Assembly (NCBI GenBank): GCA_963932145.1
Contig: OZ010590.1
Span: 54,870,475 to 54,934,474 of the forward strand
From: Acanthosepion lycidas
Taxonomy: Eukaryota > Mollusca > Cephalopoda > Sepiida > Sepiidae
Reading direction: 5' to 3'
Length of the DNA: 64,000 nt
Positions 11,105 through 22,184 of this stretch are shown piece by piece (position 1 is the stretch's first letter; every line of letters begins with the position of its first letter). A program made the position numbers and the translations under genes. Under the pieces are notes generated by a model that ran no database searches, was not told the origin of the DNA, and saw only the letters and a program-made list of their open reading frames with translations.

Positions 11105-11395
11105 GTGTTTCTCACGAAAACTATAATCATTAAATTGAATGTGCATTTCTTCGAGTTTCTGGCTGCAAATTTCGGCAGTGATGTTCTGTTAGATTGTAGA
11201 AAGCCGTACTGTATAATGTCAATAGCGGACCAACAAACAGTCACCATAATCTTCTGCTAGTGCAATTTCAATTTTGGAATGGCTTTAGCTAATTCGTCAT
11301 GATCAAGCCATTGAGCTGATTACTTACGATTGTCATAATGGATCCATTTCTCATCACAAGTCACTATTCAATCTAGAAATGTATCGCAGACGCCT
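11105..11395 (-). pseudogene. mariner (DD34D-type) transposase fragment
   Basis: The minus strand reads IVTCDEKWIHYDNRK, stop, SAQWLDHDELAKAIP, then KIMVTVCWSA, and after a gap ITAEICSQKLEEMHIQFND. The VTCDEKW block holds the first catalytic Asp of mariner transposases, and the rest follows the family order toward the HDNARPH block, which is not preserved. In-frame stops and loss of both ends make it a relic. It abuts LINE-B at 11395. Confidence 0.85.
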
Positions 11396-11760
11396 TTAAA
11401 CCCTATCAAGGCTGAAGTGTAGGGTCTTGATAGCTGCTACCCAGACATGACAACAGTACCCCATTTCCAGCCTGATCTGGCTCTTGTAAAGGTAGAGGAT
11501 AGCAGGAAGAGTCATGTACTTACTGGAGCGGTACAGGGAACCGACCGTTTTACCGACGTTTAGATTGCATCGTATGTACAAGTTCCTCTTGATATCGGGT
11601 GTGAGTTTCAGGTATAACAGTCTTTCACGCCACACTGCTTCCCCTAGAAGACCTACGTTCATGTGGGAGTTCGGGGTCATATCGGCGATGATGGAACGTA
11701 TTTAGCTTGGTCTTCGAGGCATTGAAGGTAACCGGCTAGTTTTTACCCCACTGGATAGTT
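11395..11760 (-). pseudogene. LINE-B reverse transcriptase fragment
   Basis: A 94-codon open frame on the minus strand (11396-11680) includes TPDIKRN, VGKTVGSLYRSSKYMTLPAI, LYLYKSQIRLEMGYCCHVW and SLDRV. This is the region just after the polymerase core of LINE-B; 11690-11760 adds the upstream NASKTK-type motif. Truncated at both ends. Confidence 0.78.
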
Positions 11761-11816
11761 TGTGAACCTATTTTTACACTTTCATAGTATTTTAACGCCA
11801 GTTTAGGGGTTAACTA

Positions 11817-12330
11817 TTTTTAAGAATCATAATGCTAATATCTTCAATAGACACTTAGACCAAAACCAAAGAAATTTAGACAATATAAAAATAAAAATAA
11901 AAAGACATGAAGATAAACAAAAATTATGTAACTGTAGAAATCCTCATAACTGTCCTCTACAAAATAAATGTCGCGCGGAATCATTAGTATACCAATCCAA
12001 TATCTCATCAACTGAGAATCCCGAAAACATAAAATCTATATAGGTTACACAAGTCGTGTGTTCAAAAAGAGGTTCAATCAACATCAAACTTCATTTAGGA
12101 TAAATAAATACAGAAATCAGACATCCCTTTCAAAATATTTCTGGCACTTAAAAGAATCCAATAAAACATCTACAGCAAAATGGAAATTAATAAGAAAAGC
12201 TAGAATATGTAGGTCATTAAATGACCCATGTCCTTTGTGCATACATGAGAAACTATATATAAAAAAATATTTACTGAATCAAAGAAATGAAATAGCTATT
12301 CTTTGTCAAAAATTTTCCTTAAAATAATTT
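11817..12330 (+). pseudogene. Penelope-like element PLE-1: GIY-YIG endonuclease C-terminus
   Basis: The reading order is NHNANIFNRHLDQNQRNLD, KLCNCRNPHNCPLQNKC, YIGYTSRVFKKRFNQHQ, RNQTSLSKYFWHLKES, KWKLIRKARICRSLNDPCPL and CIHEKLYI. This is the zinc-finger-like Cys cluster followed by the GIY-YIG nuclease domain at the C-terminus of Penelope-like element proteins, which nicks target DNA for priming. A frameshift near 12035 splits CNCRN from YIGYTS, and the end is missing relative to the second copy at 60 kb. The reverse transcriptase domain is absent (5' truncation). Confidence 0.88.
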
Positions 12331-12955
12331 TTTTTAAAAAGTGGGAGCTGGTAATATACATACTTATATTTGATATGAAAAATAATTTTAAATAATTTAA
12401 GTAATTCTATTACATTTACTTGATTTAAAAAGAAATATAGTCTATTAGTAATTAAGAGTAAAAATATTTTAAAATTGTTGTTAAATAAAACGTAAATCCA
12501 AACACCCCTTTTAGAAAGAATCTTTAAGTATACAAGTACGAAAAAAATGCCGAAGAACTTTTTGCCGTTAATAAAAAAAAAAAAAAGAAAGAAAAAGACA
12601 ACATGGTTTTAACGGATGTCAGAATTCGTTGAAAAATACAGCCCTACCCTCCCTAAACTTAACCTCTTTTTCGAACATAACTTATAATCGATACAACAAG
12701 AGTTAATAAAAATGAACACGCTACCGCCCCTGTCTGAATGAATGATTGGATTTCTCTGTATCCTTGGAAATAGGAAATTATGAATCTATAATACGTTTAA
12801 AACTCAGGAAATTTAAAAATAAGTTATTCTAAAATTCCCAGGAATATGAAACAGAACTAATGCTTTTAATTTAATTATATAATTAAATTTGAAGTTTTTA
12901 GCTTCAGCTTTTGAAACATGGTTATTACTGTGTAGCGAAAAAAACATATTTTGAA
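12331..12955 (+). mobile_element. PLE-1 3' untranslated region
   Basis: About 620 bp after the endonuclease stop match 60683-61320 in the same order: TTATATTTGATAT, AATTTAAGTAATTCTATT, CAAGTAC, AACGGATGTC, TTGAAACATGG and CTGTGTAGCGA. The match shows this is part of the element rather than flank. It ends at an (AT)n tract in this copy. Confidence 0.75.
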
Positions 12956-12959
12956 TCAG

Positions 12960-12962
<3 letters not shown>

Positions 12963-13022
<60 letters not shown>
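12963..13022. repeat. (AT)n microsatellite
   Basis: About 30 units at the 3' boundary of the PLE-1 copy. Confidence 0.95.
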
Positions 13023-13025
<3 letters not shown>

Positions 13026-13700
13026 GGTGCCTATGTCACCACTGTATGTCACACAATGTTGAGGTATAAATTGGGTTTAAGGTCATACCACGCAAAAATT
13101 GCCCAAGGACTCTCGGCTTTTGAGACGTCTCAGACGCCGGGCAATGAACCCAGTCCCCTTTCCGCCAAAATATGAATCCCCAGCCTGCATATATGTACAT
13201 AGTGAGAGAGAGAGAGATTTCATTTTAGTGTAGCCCAAGGCAAAAAATACTGGGTATAGAGATTGTGTTTCACCTGTCTTCTATGGGGAATATCTGTCTC
13301 CACTGAAAATCTACATGCATGTTTTTGTTTTTTTTTTACTTTAAACAGCGCCAGTCTTTTTTACGCATAAACCAAATATTTTCGAAGCAGAATCTAACCA
13401 GAAACTGCCTACGTGACGGCTGATGGTGGTGCAAGAAACGATGTTCACCTCAAAGGAAAAGGACTTAATAGCGGTTGAAACCGGAAGTGTAAGTTTACCA
13501 AATAGTGGAATACAAAACAGGAAGCCCAAACAGCGGAAGCTGCGTCAATTGTTTTAAATTGTTAAACTCGATAAAGAGACCTTGTTTGTTATTATGTACT
13601 GCAAAATTACGGGAGGTCGGTAGATCGCGTGACCATGGTACCTCAAAACCAGCATTTCGAATGCAAGTTTTCAACACAGTTATGCTAGCCTTACCCTCTT
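13023..13700. other. No recognisable feature
   Basis: Open frames on both strands at 13341-13702 overlap each other and lack known motifs. Short (GA)n near 13204. Confidence 0.4.
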
Positions 13701-13736
13701 AGAAAATGGACACAATCTTGTTCTAAAACCTTCCCT

Positions 13737-14035
13737 ATATTTGGCCTTGTGCCAGACTAATCAAAACAGAATTCATATGATTAGTAGATTAAAATAATTT
13801 TTCAGTCAGCCTAAAATTATATCTATTTAAAGTCTGTTGTTCATGAAAATCTGGCCCAACATAATCTTCCTGCTTCACTCAATTATAGTTGGCCTTGTGG
13901 CAGAGTAAATATATGGTCAAGACTTATAATTAGCACGAAAACTATTTTTTCAACCAGCCTAAAATAATTTCCTTTTAAAATATCTTCTACTTGGTAAATC
14001 TGGCCCAACCTAATCTTCCTGACTCCATCCCTTTA
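13737..14035. repeat. Two tandem copies of a 150-bp unit
   Basis: Units begin TTTGGCCTTGTGCCAGA and TAGTTGGCCTTGTGGCAGA. Both contain CAGCCTAAAAT and end CTGGCCCAAC(A/C)TAATCTTCCTG. A third partial unit may precede (13690-13736). About 75 percent alike by eye. No coding. Confidence 0.7.
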
Positions 14036-14044
14036 TATATGTTC

Positions 14045-14345
14045 TACTACTACGTACCATGTCATTTCAGGACATGAACGATCACTGTTCTCCACAGCCT
14101 CCTATCCTTTGTAGTTTTATCAACGTTTGTCATTTTGCTGCTACCCTGTTTTACCCTCTTCCATTCACACAACCTTGGCCAGTTGATGGTCCGCTGCTTT
14201 CATTTGTTTCTCTTGCAATCGATGTGCCTTGTGATATGTCCAAGAAACATTGATTTTTAGACTAATATTTTTCCGATAAACGTCTCCTCTGTCTGGAAGA
14301 TTAGTACACTGTCATCTTTCCTATGATTATATTAACATCAAATTT
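14045..14345 (-). pseudogene. LINE-A extreme C-terminus
   Basis: The minus strand ends with the RRLWRTVIVHVLK-like motif near 14050-14095 and carries the preceding degraded region up to 14345. Same terminal block as at 3800, 25078 and 29765. Confidence 0.6.
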
Positions 14346-14346
14346 T

Positions 14347-14455
14347 TATCTGTCTATATTTCGGAGACTATTTGCATTATTCGGACTATTGTCCTCATAT
14401 TTGTCACCATATTTATTACAACGTTTCGGTCATTGTACGCTCCGGGCTTCTTCAG
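14347..14455 (-). mobile_element. Inverted Penelope-type 3' module, partial
   Basis: Minus-strand tail and core: CTGAAGAAGCCCGGAGCG, CGAAACGTTGTAATAAATAT, GAGGACAATAGTCC. It abuts, in opposite orientation, the Penelope coding end that starts at 14460. Confidence 0.7.
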
Positions 14456-14459
14456 CCGA

Positions 14460-14664
14460 CGAAGCATAGAAATGAATATAATATGGGAACCAGTAATAGG
14501 GAATGCCAGAGAAAAGTGATAATAACAATAAAAATTGCAATATGAGTATAAAAAAAAAACATGCAATGATAACAGCAAAAATTGCAATATGAGCACTGGT
14601 AAAAAAGGTTATGAAAGAGGTTATGTTTATAATACCTAGAAATTCATACGCAGATGTCGTCAAG
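14460..14664 (+). pseudogene. PLE-2 extreme C-terminus and short 3' linker
   Basis: The plus strand reads MNIIWEPVIGNAREK then TGA. The copy on the minus strand at 34380-34960 has the same ending, MNRIWEPVIR(S)ARE. Both are followed by about 150 bp of matching linker (CAATATGAG(C/T)(A/T)CTGGTAAAAAA...GAAATTCATAC) that runs into the tRNA-like module. Only the last 15 or so codons are preserved here. Confidence 0.6.
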
Positions 14665-14940
14665 GACGCATGGCACAGTAGATAAAGGCGTTGGGTAGAT
14701 CTGGTGACAGGACCCAAAGAGTGTGAGTTCAATACCCAGTTAAAGCAGTGGAGAACTTGCAGAGGGGAATTAACATGCGATAACAGATAACTGACATCCG
14801 TTAAAAACATGGCACGTGGAACTAGAACAGTCTACACCAATGAGCGAAATAAAGGGTTCAGTTCGACATTCCAACCACCTGAAGAATGCTAAATAAATAT
14901 GGCGACAAAGATGAGGACAATAGTCCGAATAATTTAAATA
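14665..14940 (+). mobile_element. Penelope-type 3' module with tRNA-like head
   Basis: The head has an A-box-like TGGCACAGTAGATAAAGG and a B-box-like GAGTTCAATACCC about 50 bp downstream. The middle reads GGCACGTGGAACTAGAACAG and GCGAAATAAAGGGTTCAG. The hammerhead-like core is partly lost (CCTGAAGAATGC joins directly to TAAATAAATATGGCGAC). The tail is GAGGACAATAGTCCGAATAA. It is contiguous with the PLE-2 coding end. Confidence 0.8.
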
Positions 14941-15275
14941 GTGTATCAATTTTTTTTCTCAGAAATGCGGGTATCATTTTTAGACAATTTACTGAATGCA
15001 TTTCGGATTGAACCCGAGTTGAGCAAGTATACAACAACAGAAAGAGACAAGAACACATCTTCTCGCCAGATTAATTCAACCTATATAACGAGGCATTTCT
15101 ATGAGAACAGGAAATGGCATTTTGTTATATAGGAATAAAGTGTCGCTGCCGACACTTGAGTTTGAACATAGATCGCCAGTGAACAAACACAGGCAATCCC
15201 ATTATTGATATTAAGTAGATCCCATGACTAGAGAGGAAACACATATATGGGAATTATCGTGGCGTCTAAACGATC

Positions 15276-16010
15276 ACTCTTCTACACTATCATCTATTAC
15301 TATACGGAACGTCATTTCTATTCTATCCTCTATTACTATACGGATCGTCATTTCTGTTCTATCATCTATTACTATACGGATCGTCATTTTTATTCTATCC
15401 TCTATTACTATACGGATCATAATTTCTATTCTATCCTCTATTACTATACGGATCATCATTTCTGTTCTATCCTCTATTACTATACGGATCGTCATTTCTA
15501 TTCTATCTTCTATTACTCTACGGATCGTCATTTCTATTCTATCATCTATTACTATACGGATCGTCATTTCTATTCTATCATCTATTACTATACGGATCGT
15601 CATTTCTATTCTATCCTCTATTACTCTACGGATCATAATTTCTATTCTATCCTCTATTACTATACGGAACGTCATTTCTATTCTATCCTCTATTGCTATA
15701 CGGATCGTCATTTCTGTTCTATCCTCTATTACTATACGGATCGTCATTTCTATTCTATCTTCTATTACTATACGGATCGTCATTTCTATTCTATCCTCTA
15801 TTACTATACAGATCATTATTTCTATTCTATCCTCTATTACTATACGGATCGTCATTTCTGTTCTATCCTCTATTACTATACGGATCGTCATTTCTATTCT
15901 ATCCTCTATTACTATACGGATCGTAATTTCTATTCTATCCTCTATTACTATACGGATCGTCATTTCTATTCTATCCTCTATTACTATACGTGTCACTCTT
16001 TCTACACTAT
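15276..16010. repeat. 36-bp tandem satellite, about 20 copies
   Basis: Unit built around TATACGGATCGTCATTTC and TATTCTATCCTCTATTAC. Copies differ by a few substitutions (ACGGAACGT, CTCTACGG, GATCATAATT). Since 36 is a multiple of three and few copies contain stops, long frames stay open on both strands (302 and 340 codons on plus, 257 on minus), encoding 12-residue periodic peptides such as LSSITIRIVISI. I regard these as by-products of the repeat period, not genes. Flanking repeats degrade into CACTATC-type sequence to 16050. Confidence 0.9.
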
Positions 16011-16049
16011 CCTCTATCTCTATACTATTCACTATACTATTTCTCAATT

Positions 16050-17165
16050 CGGATCACTATTTGGAGGCTACTTTTCGAGCGAGTATTATCGAGCAAGTAA
16101 TATCAGTGCGAGTGATATTCGAAGGCGTCTGACACCAGTATTGTTCAACAACGTTACTATAGTTGTATCTGCGATTACAAAGTCTCTACTACAAAGTCTC
16201 TACTATTACAAAAGTAGCAACGAGTGTTCGTTGACATCACAAAACATTTCTAATTTATTTCTGGCTTGACAGGAATTTAACAACGGAAAATACACAAATA
16301 CTAACGTGTTGAGAGCAGACATACAAAAACTGCAGGCACCAATTAGGTAAGAGAGTAAAAATTATCGGTAAGAAACGATTGACTATCAATATTAAAAAGA
16401 CAGAAAACATGGCCACCAACAAAAGGAACAGCCTAAGGTGTGGGCTACGTTTAGATATACTAAAATCAAGCAGGTGCAGAAATCTGAGTAGTTAAATATA
16501 TCTGGATAGTTATCATATCAGATAAATTAAAAAGTGATGCCAAGATCCGAAGCTATATTAGAATAGCGAAATAAGCCTATGGTATATAGAGATGAAGGTT
16601 GGGCTAATACATAAGTAAAGGCCAAATTTACTGTCTATAGTACCATTTTATTGTTAACTCCATTTGGTTACAGTGGTTAAAATGGGTGACTATCGTTTTA
16701 ATCCTTTTTGTGATTTGAGGGTTCATACAGGGCCGTTGTGTTTGGGGCTGTCAGAAATTAATTTGCTGAATTCATCCTTTCTTCTTTTTATTCTGGAGTT
16801 GTACATCAGGTCAAACTCACTGCCGGTGAATGTCCAACCCTTGCATCTCGAACTGCTACATCGAACCAATTTCCCACTTCTTCTCTTCCTGCTTCTTCTA
16901 CTGCGCACATGTTTTTTCTTCTTTTTATTGTGCCTGATACATTTGTGTTTTCTGTTTGATTTTTGGCAGAACATGTTGTCATTGGTTGATTTTTTTATGA
17001 CATTCACTGACCCACATAAGCTATGTCCGGGTTCTGTCAGTTACTGAGGATAGGAACAATAGAAGGAAGGAAAGGAAATACGTGTAATAGAGAAGCGTTC
17101 TTTTCTTGCACTCTCAAAGCGAACAGTGAAGTATATATTTCCATATGGCGTTACTACTACCTAAT
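16050..17165. other. No recognisable gene
   Basis: The frames at 16664-17047 (plus) and 16723-17007 (minus) overlap. The minus one is Lys/Arg-rich because of a pyrimidine-rich plus strand. No known motif. Confidence 0.4.
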
Positions 17166-17169
17166 CCTA

Positions 17170-17600
17170 CTACAGGCCTTTCAGAAATTAAGCAAAGTAT
17201 TAAACAACAGATAAATTTCGTCACATGACAGTGAACGCTGGACAAATTCATCACGGATGAAGATGAGACTTGAGGCAACAGCGATGTGGTTCTACAGAAG
17301 GATGCTGAGAATACCATGGGAAGTTTTAAGAAAAACAGGAAAGAAAATGACAATTATACTTACAGTCAGAAAGTTGAAAATTTTGAGGAAGGTAGGTTTG
17401 GAGAATTTGATACTTGCAGGATATAAGAAAGGTAAGAAAAGTAAAGGGATACATCGAGTATCATACCTAATGATTTTATTTAAATGGATTGCAGAGTGGA
17501 GACTGGAAGGGGGTAAGGGGACAAACGTTGCTTAGAGCTACAAAGTAAAGTGTGAAGTGCTATGAACTCACACATTCGGATGGGACACAGCACATGAAAA
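17170..17600 (+). pseudogene. LINE-A C-terminus
   Basis: The plus strand reads AFQKLSKVLNNR, then a degraded LLYGSECWT region, then MRLEATAMWFYRRMLRIPW, RKLKILRKVGLENLILAGY and a terminal segment. Same domain order as 6010-6595. Stops near 17215 and 17535. Confidence 0.8.
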
Positions 17601-17639
17601 AAACATATTTTAATAAAAAATAATCTTTTAAAGTACTAT

Positions 17640-17745
17640 CTTGCTTCTTCTCTGTGTCCTTAAGATGTACGCGATGACGACTCTCCAAAACTTCCTGTCC
17701 TTTGTTCTAACACTTTACGATAAAAAAAAGTCTTAAGTCTGTACA
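17640..17745 (-). pseudogene. LINE-A terminal fragment, inverted to its neighbour
   Basis: The minus strand reads RTKDRKFWRVVIAYILKDT, the extreme C-terminus of LINE-A. It faces the plus-strand copy that ends at 17600, a tail-to-tail pair. Confidence 0.6.
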
Positions 17746-18149
17746 AATTTTTAAAGCATTTTTTAAAGTTGTTTCAGTCACGGAGAACATTTTCAATTTA
17801 CAAATGCTATTGAACGATTGTATTTTTCAGATATTATGAATATCTACATTTTCCCAAAGCCACAAAAGTCGAATTAACATTTAAAGAACAAATATTATTG
17901 ATTATTATTAATAATAATTCTTTCACCAATGTTCGGTGGCTTTTTATTTCAACGCTTTTGTCATTTTCACATATATTTTACGACTATTAAATAAGCATTT
18001 TCCTTTTAGAATTTTGCATGTTCCTCTATTCGCAAGTGCTCTGCTATTGATCTTAAAATATTTCAGCTTAACAGCATAAATAAAATAGACAGCTGAAACA
18101 TTTAAGGTTAGCTTTAACAAAATATTGCAATAACAATCATAGGTCTGCT

Positions 18150-18430
18150 GCTAAGGAGGTTGGTTCACTGTGTCGATTTTTTCCCATTTATAAGCCTACC
18201 ATTCGACAGTGCATTAAATATTCATACCATATCCTGTCTAGTGCTTCTGTTTTATATCTAGAGATTCTTGACAATATCCAAAGAATCTGTAAATTTATCG
18301 GTTCTGACCTTGGCATCTCAACCTCACTTTCCCATCGCCATAACAGAACATCTTTTTGCGTCTTCTATAAATATTTTCGCGGTATGTGTTCTGACGAGCT
18401 TTCCTTGTTGCTATCTTGACTTCACAAATC
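18150..18430 (+). pseudogene. LINE-B reverse transcriptase fragment
   Basis: The plus strand reads KEVGSLCRFFPIYKPTIRQCIKYSYHI, LEILDNIQR, CKFIGSDLG, LSHRHNRTSFCVFYKYFRGMCSDEL with frame changes. This is the post-polymerase region of LINE-B. Confidence 0.75.
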
Positions 18431-18904
18431 GGAAAGCAAAATAAAAAGTTAGGAGAAAAACAAGTCAAAAATTAATATTGATGTCAATATAGTATTTCAG
18501 TATTGCGAGGTCTATTACATCTGAATAGACATTTGCTCTCGCAAGATTTAAATTACAAAACAAGAGGTTGTTATTATTATTCAACTGCGGACAAATGTAA
18601 TGTTTTCCCGGTATATTTGAAGCAGACGAACTCAACGGGTACTGAACTCAGAAAATATGTTTTTCAAAAAATGGTATTGAAAAACGTAATTAATTCCCAG
18701 CAGGAGATGAACAGTTCCACAATGTCAAATCATTGGAGTGGCGACTGGAATATAATCAGTTGCATGCATCAATTTAAATATAATTATTATTTACCTATTT
18801 ATTTAAGATCGGACACTGACAAGGGTGAAAATGGAGGAAACAGTTGTCAAACCGCTACAGTCTGGGCAGATGAAATAGAGACTGACTTCCACAGTATTTT
18901 TAAC

Positions 18905-19379
18905 TATCAATCATTGTATCTTGCCATTGCTGATACCGATTTGTCTCTATATACGACGAGACAGAGTAAAGAAAATGAATTATTCTTTCGCCAAGGATAT
19001 TAATGAATATAAAATAATTGTAGCCTCATTTTCTTTCTTTCTATCTATCTATCTGTCTATCTATCTATTTAAGTCTATTCAGTATCTATCTATCTATCTA
19101 GCTGTACTTGTTCATTATCTATCTATCTCTACTTGTTTGTCATCTATCTGTCTATATAGGTTGTATTTTAACGTTCTGTATTTAACAAAAATTGTGACAG
19201 GTGATGAAAAGTGGATACTTTATAACAACATCTAACGCGATAGAATTAAATCATTGTATCTTGCATTGCTGATATCGATTTGTCTCTATATACGACGAGA
19301 CAGAGTAAAGAAAATGAATTATTGTTTTGCCAAGGATATTAATGAATATAAAATAATTGTAGCCTCATTTTTTATTTAT

Positions 19380-19427
<48 letters not shown>

Positions 19428-19673
19428 ACTTGTTTGTCATCTGTCTATCTATCTATATAGGCTGTATTTTAACGTTCTGTATTTAACAAAAATTGTGACA
19501 GGTGATGAAAAGTGGAGACTTTATAACAACATCTAACGAGATAGAATGAAATCATTGCATATTGCCATTGCTGATATCGATTTGTCTCTATATACGACGG
19601 GACAGAGTAAAGAAAAAGAATTATTCATTTGCCAAGGTTATTAATGAATATAAAATAATTGTAGCCTCATTTT

Positions 19674-19709
<36 letters not shown>

Positions 19710-19850
19710 ACTTGTTTGCCATCTATCTATCTATCTATATAAGCTGTATTTTAACGTTCTGTATTTAACAAAAATTGTGACAGGCGATGAAAAGTGGATA
19801 CTTTATAACAACATCTAACGCGATAGAATGAAATGCACTACCGCCGAACA
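18905..19850 (+). repeat. Three tandem 300-bp units containing a mariner motif and (TATC)n
   Basis: Each unit holds GCCATTGCTGAT, TTTGTCTCTATATACGACG, TAATGAATATAAAATAATTG, a (TATC)n block of varying length, and TTAACAAAAATTGTGACAGG followed by ATGAAAAGTGGATACTTTAT. The last part translates IVTGDEKWILYNNI, the first-Asp block of mariner transposase. Units start near 18909, 19249 and 19549. Length differences come from the TATC block. Confidence 0.85.
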
Positions 19851-21070
19851 GAGGGCCAGTTTGTACCTAAAAGGTTGAAGCCATAAGGAAGTTCCTCTAG
19901 TCGCAGCTCCTTCTCGAAAGCCAAAAGATTGATTCAAATATACAGTGCAATCAAACTAATCGAGAGCCACAATGAACCGACGGATATTTCTCGATTACAA
20001 ATTTATTTGGTAATCGATAACATTTCGTTAAATATTTGCTTGGAAGTTTTCACATAATCGACGATGAAAATGTTCCACGGGTGTAGAGTTTTAATTATTT
20101 GCTGTAGCCAATGATTATTTATAATCAGTATATATGCTGTCATTTAAGTAGAATATTATAGCCTTAGTTGATATGGTGGAGGTTCTAAATGAAGGAATTT
20201 ATAATTGTTTTCTATAGTCAACACGGTGCCAATGCCAAGTTAATCTGACCTACCATAAGAAATTCGCGGTTCCTTCTTGTTTTCCCTTGTTTCTATTCTA
20301 AGTTGGTTAGATTTCCTTGGATATGGAAAAGAAAAATATTACACAGAGTTTCTCTCACTTCATTAGAGCAGCAGGAAAGTCTAACAAAGTTAAAACTTTA
20401 TATATTTATCACTTTTCTTTGCTTTTTTCTTTTCTTTCCTCACAAATAGATAATTGTAAATGCTAGCTCCCCTTCATGTAATTTTATTCCTGCGTTAACA
20501 TTAAATACAATGAGAGTATGGGATGCTGATTCACACCCGATCAACCTACCTAATCCCAGCCTTCTCCCAATGTGTCTATTAGTCCTAATATAAGGTGAAT
20601 TTGTCTCGGTACCTAAGGTTTCAGACCTGTACGAGTTCTGTTGCTTAGATTTCTGGGTAGATGAGATATGTATATTCAGGGTATCACAGCTCTAGCTTCT
20701 TTCCTAAATTATTCTTTTCCTTCATTATGGATCCTGGATGCAAATATTTTATGAGTTTGAGTTTCTGATAGAGATCCAAATCTTTGAGTAACTTCGAAGG
20801 AGGCCATCCTATATGTAAGTGTAACATTAGATCGATTGTACCGCCATTTTGTGAATGGATTCTGGATCGTGAAGTAGTCTCTGGAGAAGTTTCTTGAACA
20901 AAAGAAAATTTTTACTTTATAGCTATGCAATAGTATATACATTCATATAATACAAATAAACCTTCTTCAGAGAGAATGGTTACAGTGAACTAATAGGTAA
21001 TTACAAGATTATGCTTAGTAGGTGAAATAGTTACATTTTTCTCCGTTAATATCTGATGCCAGGTAATATC
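19851..21070. other. No recognisable gene
   Basis: Unique-looking AT-rich sequence. The minus frame at 20709-20942 has no known motif. Confidence 0.4.
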
Positions 21071-21074
21071 CTAT

Positions 21075-21385
21075 AGAGGCACGGATAACGGCTCGGCATG
21101 AGGAATTGGAGAGCCGAGTTCGAATAACAGTTGAGTTCATTGCATTCACTTACGTGCTAATACCCTTGGGAAAGGTATGAATCCAACTCATCTCCCTACA
21201 CCGGCTATAGGTAAATAGTAGCACAAACTGGGTTATAAAGTCTTGGGTGGCAACCGGTCTAGGAGAAGAAAAACTCTGAAATCAAAATTGTATGTAGTCC
21301 TGGCGAAGCATGTATTATTCATTTAAGGAAAGGATCGTTCATATTGATTCGATCACGCCATCCACGGTCGAAAAGCCAAAACCAA
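21075..21385 (+). mobile_element. tRNA-derived SINE-B
   Basis: A-box region GCACGGATAACGGCTCGG, B-box GAGCCGAGTTCGAATAAC, body CATTCACTTACGTGCTAATA and CCTTGGGAAAGGTATGAATC, tail GATCGTTCATATTG...CACGCCATCCACGGTCG. The tail matches the copy at 38945 (GATCGTTCGCATTG...TACGGTCGA). Confidence 0.8.
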
Positions 21386-21855
21386 ATGATTGTTTTCAAT
21401 TCAAACCCCACTTAGAAGAGTAACACAACCCAGTCTTTCTACCCTTGTTCTCTCCACATTTTCTCTCGTACTTATTAAGCAAGCTTTTAATATAGACAGA
21501 TGGAATAACAATACAGGTATGCGTACTAACACGATTATTTTCATATGTTAGATAAGTACTAATAAACGTAGGGCAAGACTATACCTATGAAACACTAAGT
21601 CACATTCTTAACTCCGCGTTAGTCACACGGGGCGTTTTGTTATGCCAAAATGTTTAAAGTACAATTGCTTATTAGTTGGCAACTTGTTTCTTTTGCTCCA
21701 TCCCACTACTCTCCTGACGTGGTGAGGGTGTGTAGCACGCAGTGTAGCGCAGATACAACTCAATTGAAGTCGGAGGCAAACATCACTTTGTCCCCTTTGC
21801 GGTGTCCTATCAGCCCACCTGACTAACGAAGGTACGTTTTCAGTTTACATTTTTG

Positions 21856-21862
<7 letters not shown>

Positions 21863-21935
<73 letters not shown>

Positions 21936-22023
21936 CACTGAAGAGCCGTCATACAGCGAAACAGTCTGTCTGTGAATCACAATATATATGCTCCTAGGAA
22001 ATCCGCTTGAGCTCTCTTGAAAA

Positions 22024-22108
<85 letters not shown>

Positions 22109-22143
22109 CATAGACACACACATATATATATATATATATATAC

Positions 22144-22182
<39 letters not shown>
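21863..22182. repeat. (CA)n/(TA)n/(CATA)n compound microsatellites
   Basis: (CA)n about 21863-21900, (TA)n to 21934, (CATA)n near 22028-22048, then (TA)n blocks to 22182. The short segment 21935-22025 separates two arrays and contains ACAGCGAAACAGTCTG. Confidence 0.95.
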
Positions 22183-22184
22183 GC

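Noticed and set aside
15224-16269. Long repetitive open frames (302 and 340 codons)
   Set aside because: They follow the 36-bp satellite in several frames and on both strands; no unique coding sequence or motif.
20709-21060. Possible LTR of a retrovirus-like element
   Set aside because: No TG...CA ends, primer site or matching second copy seen.
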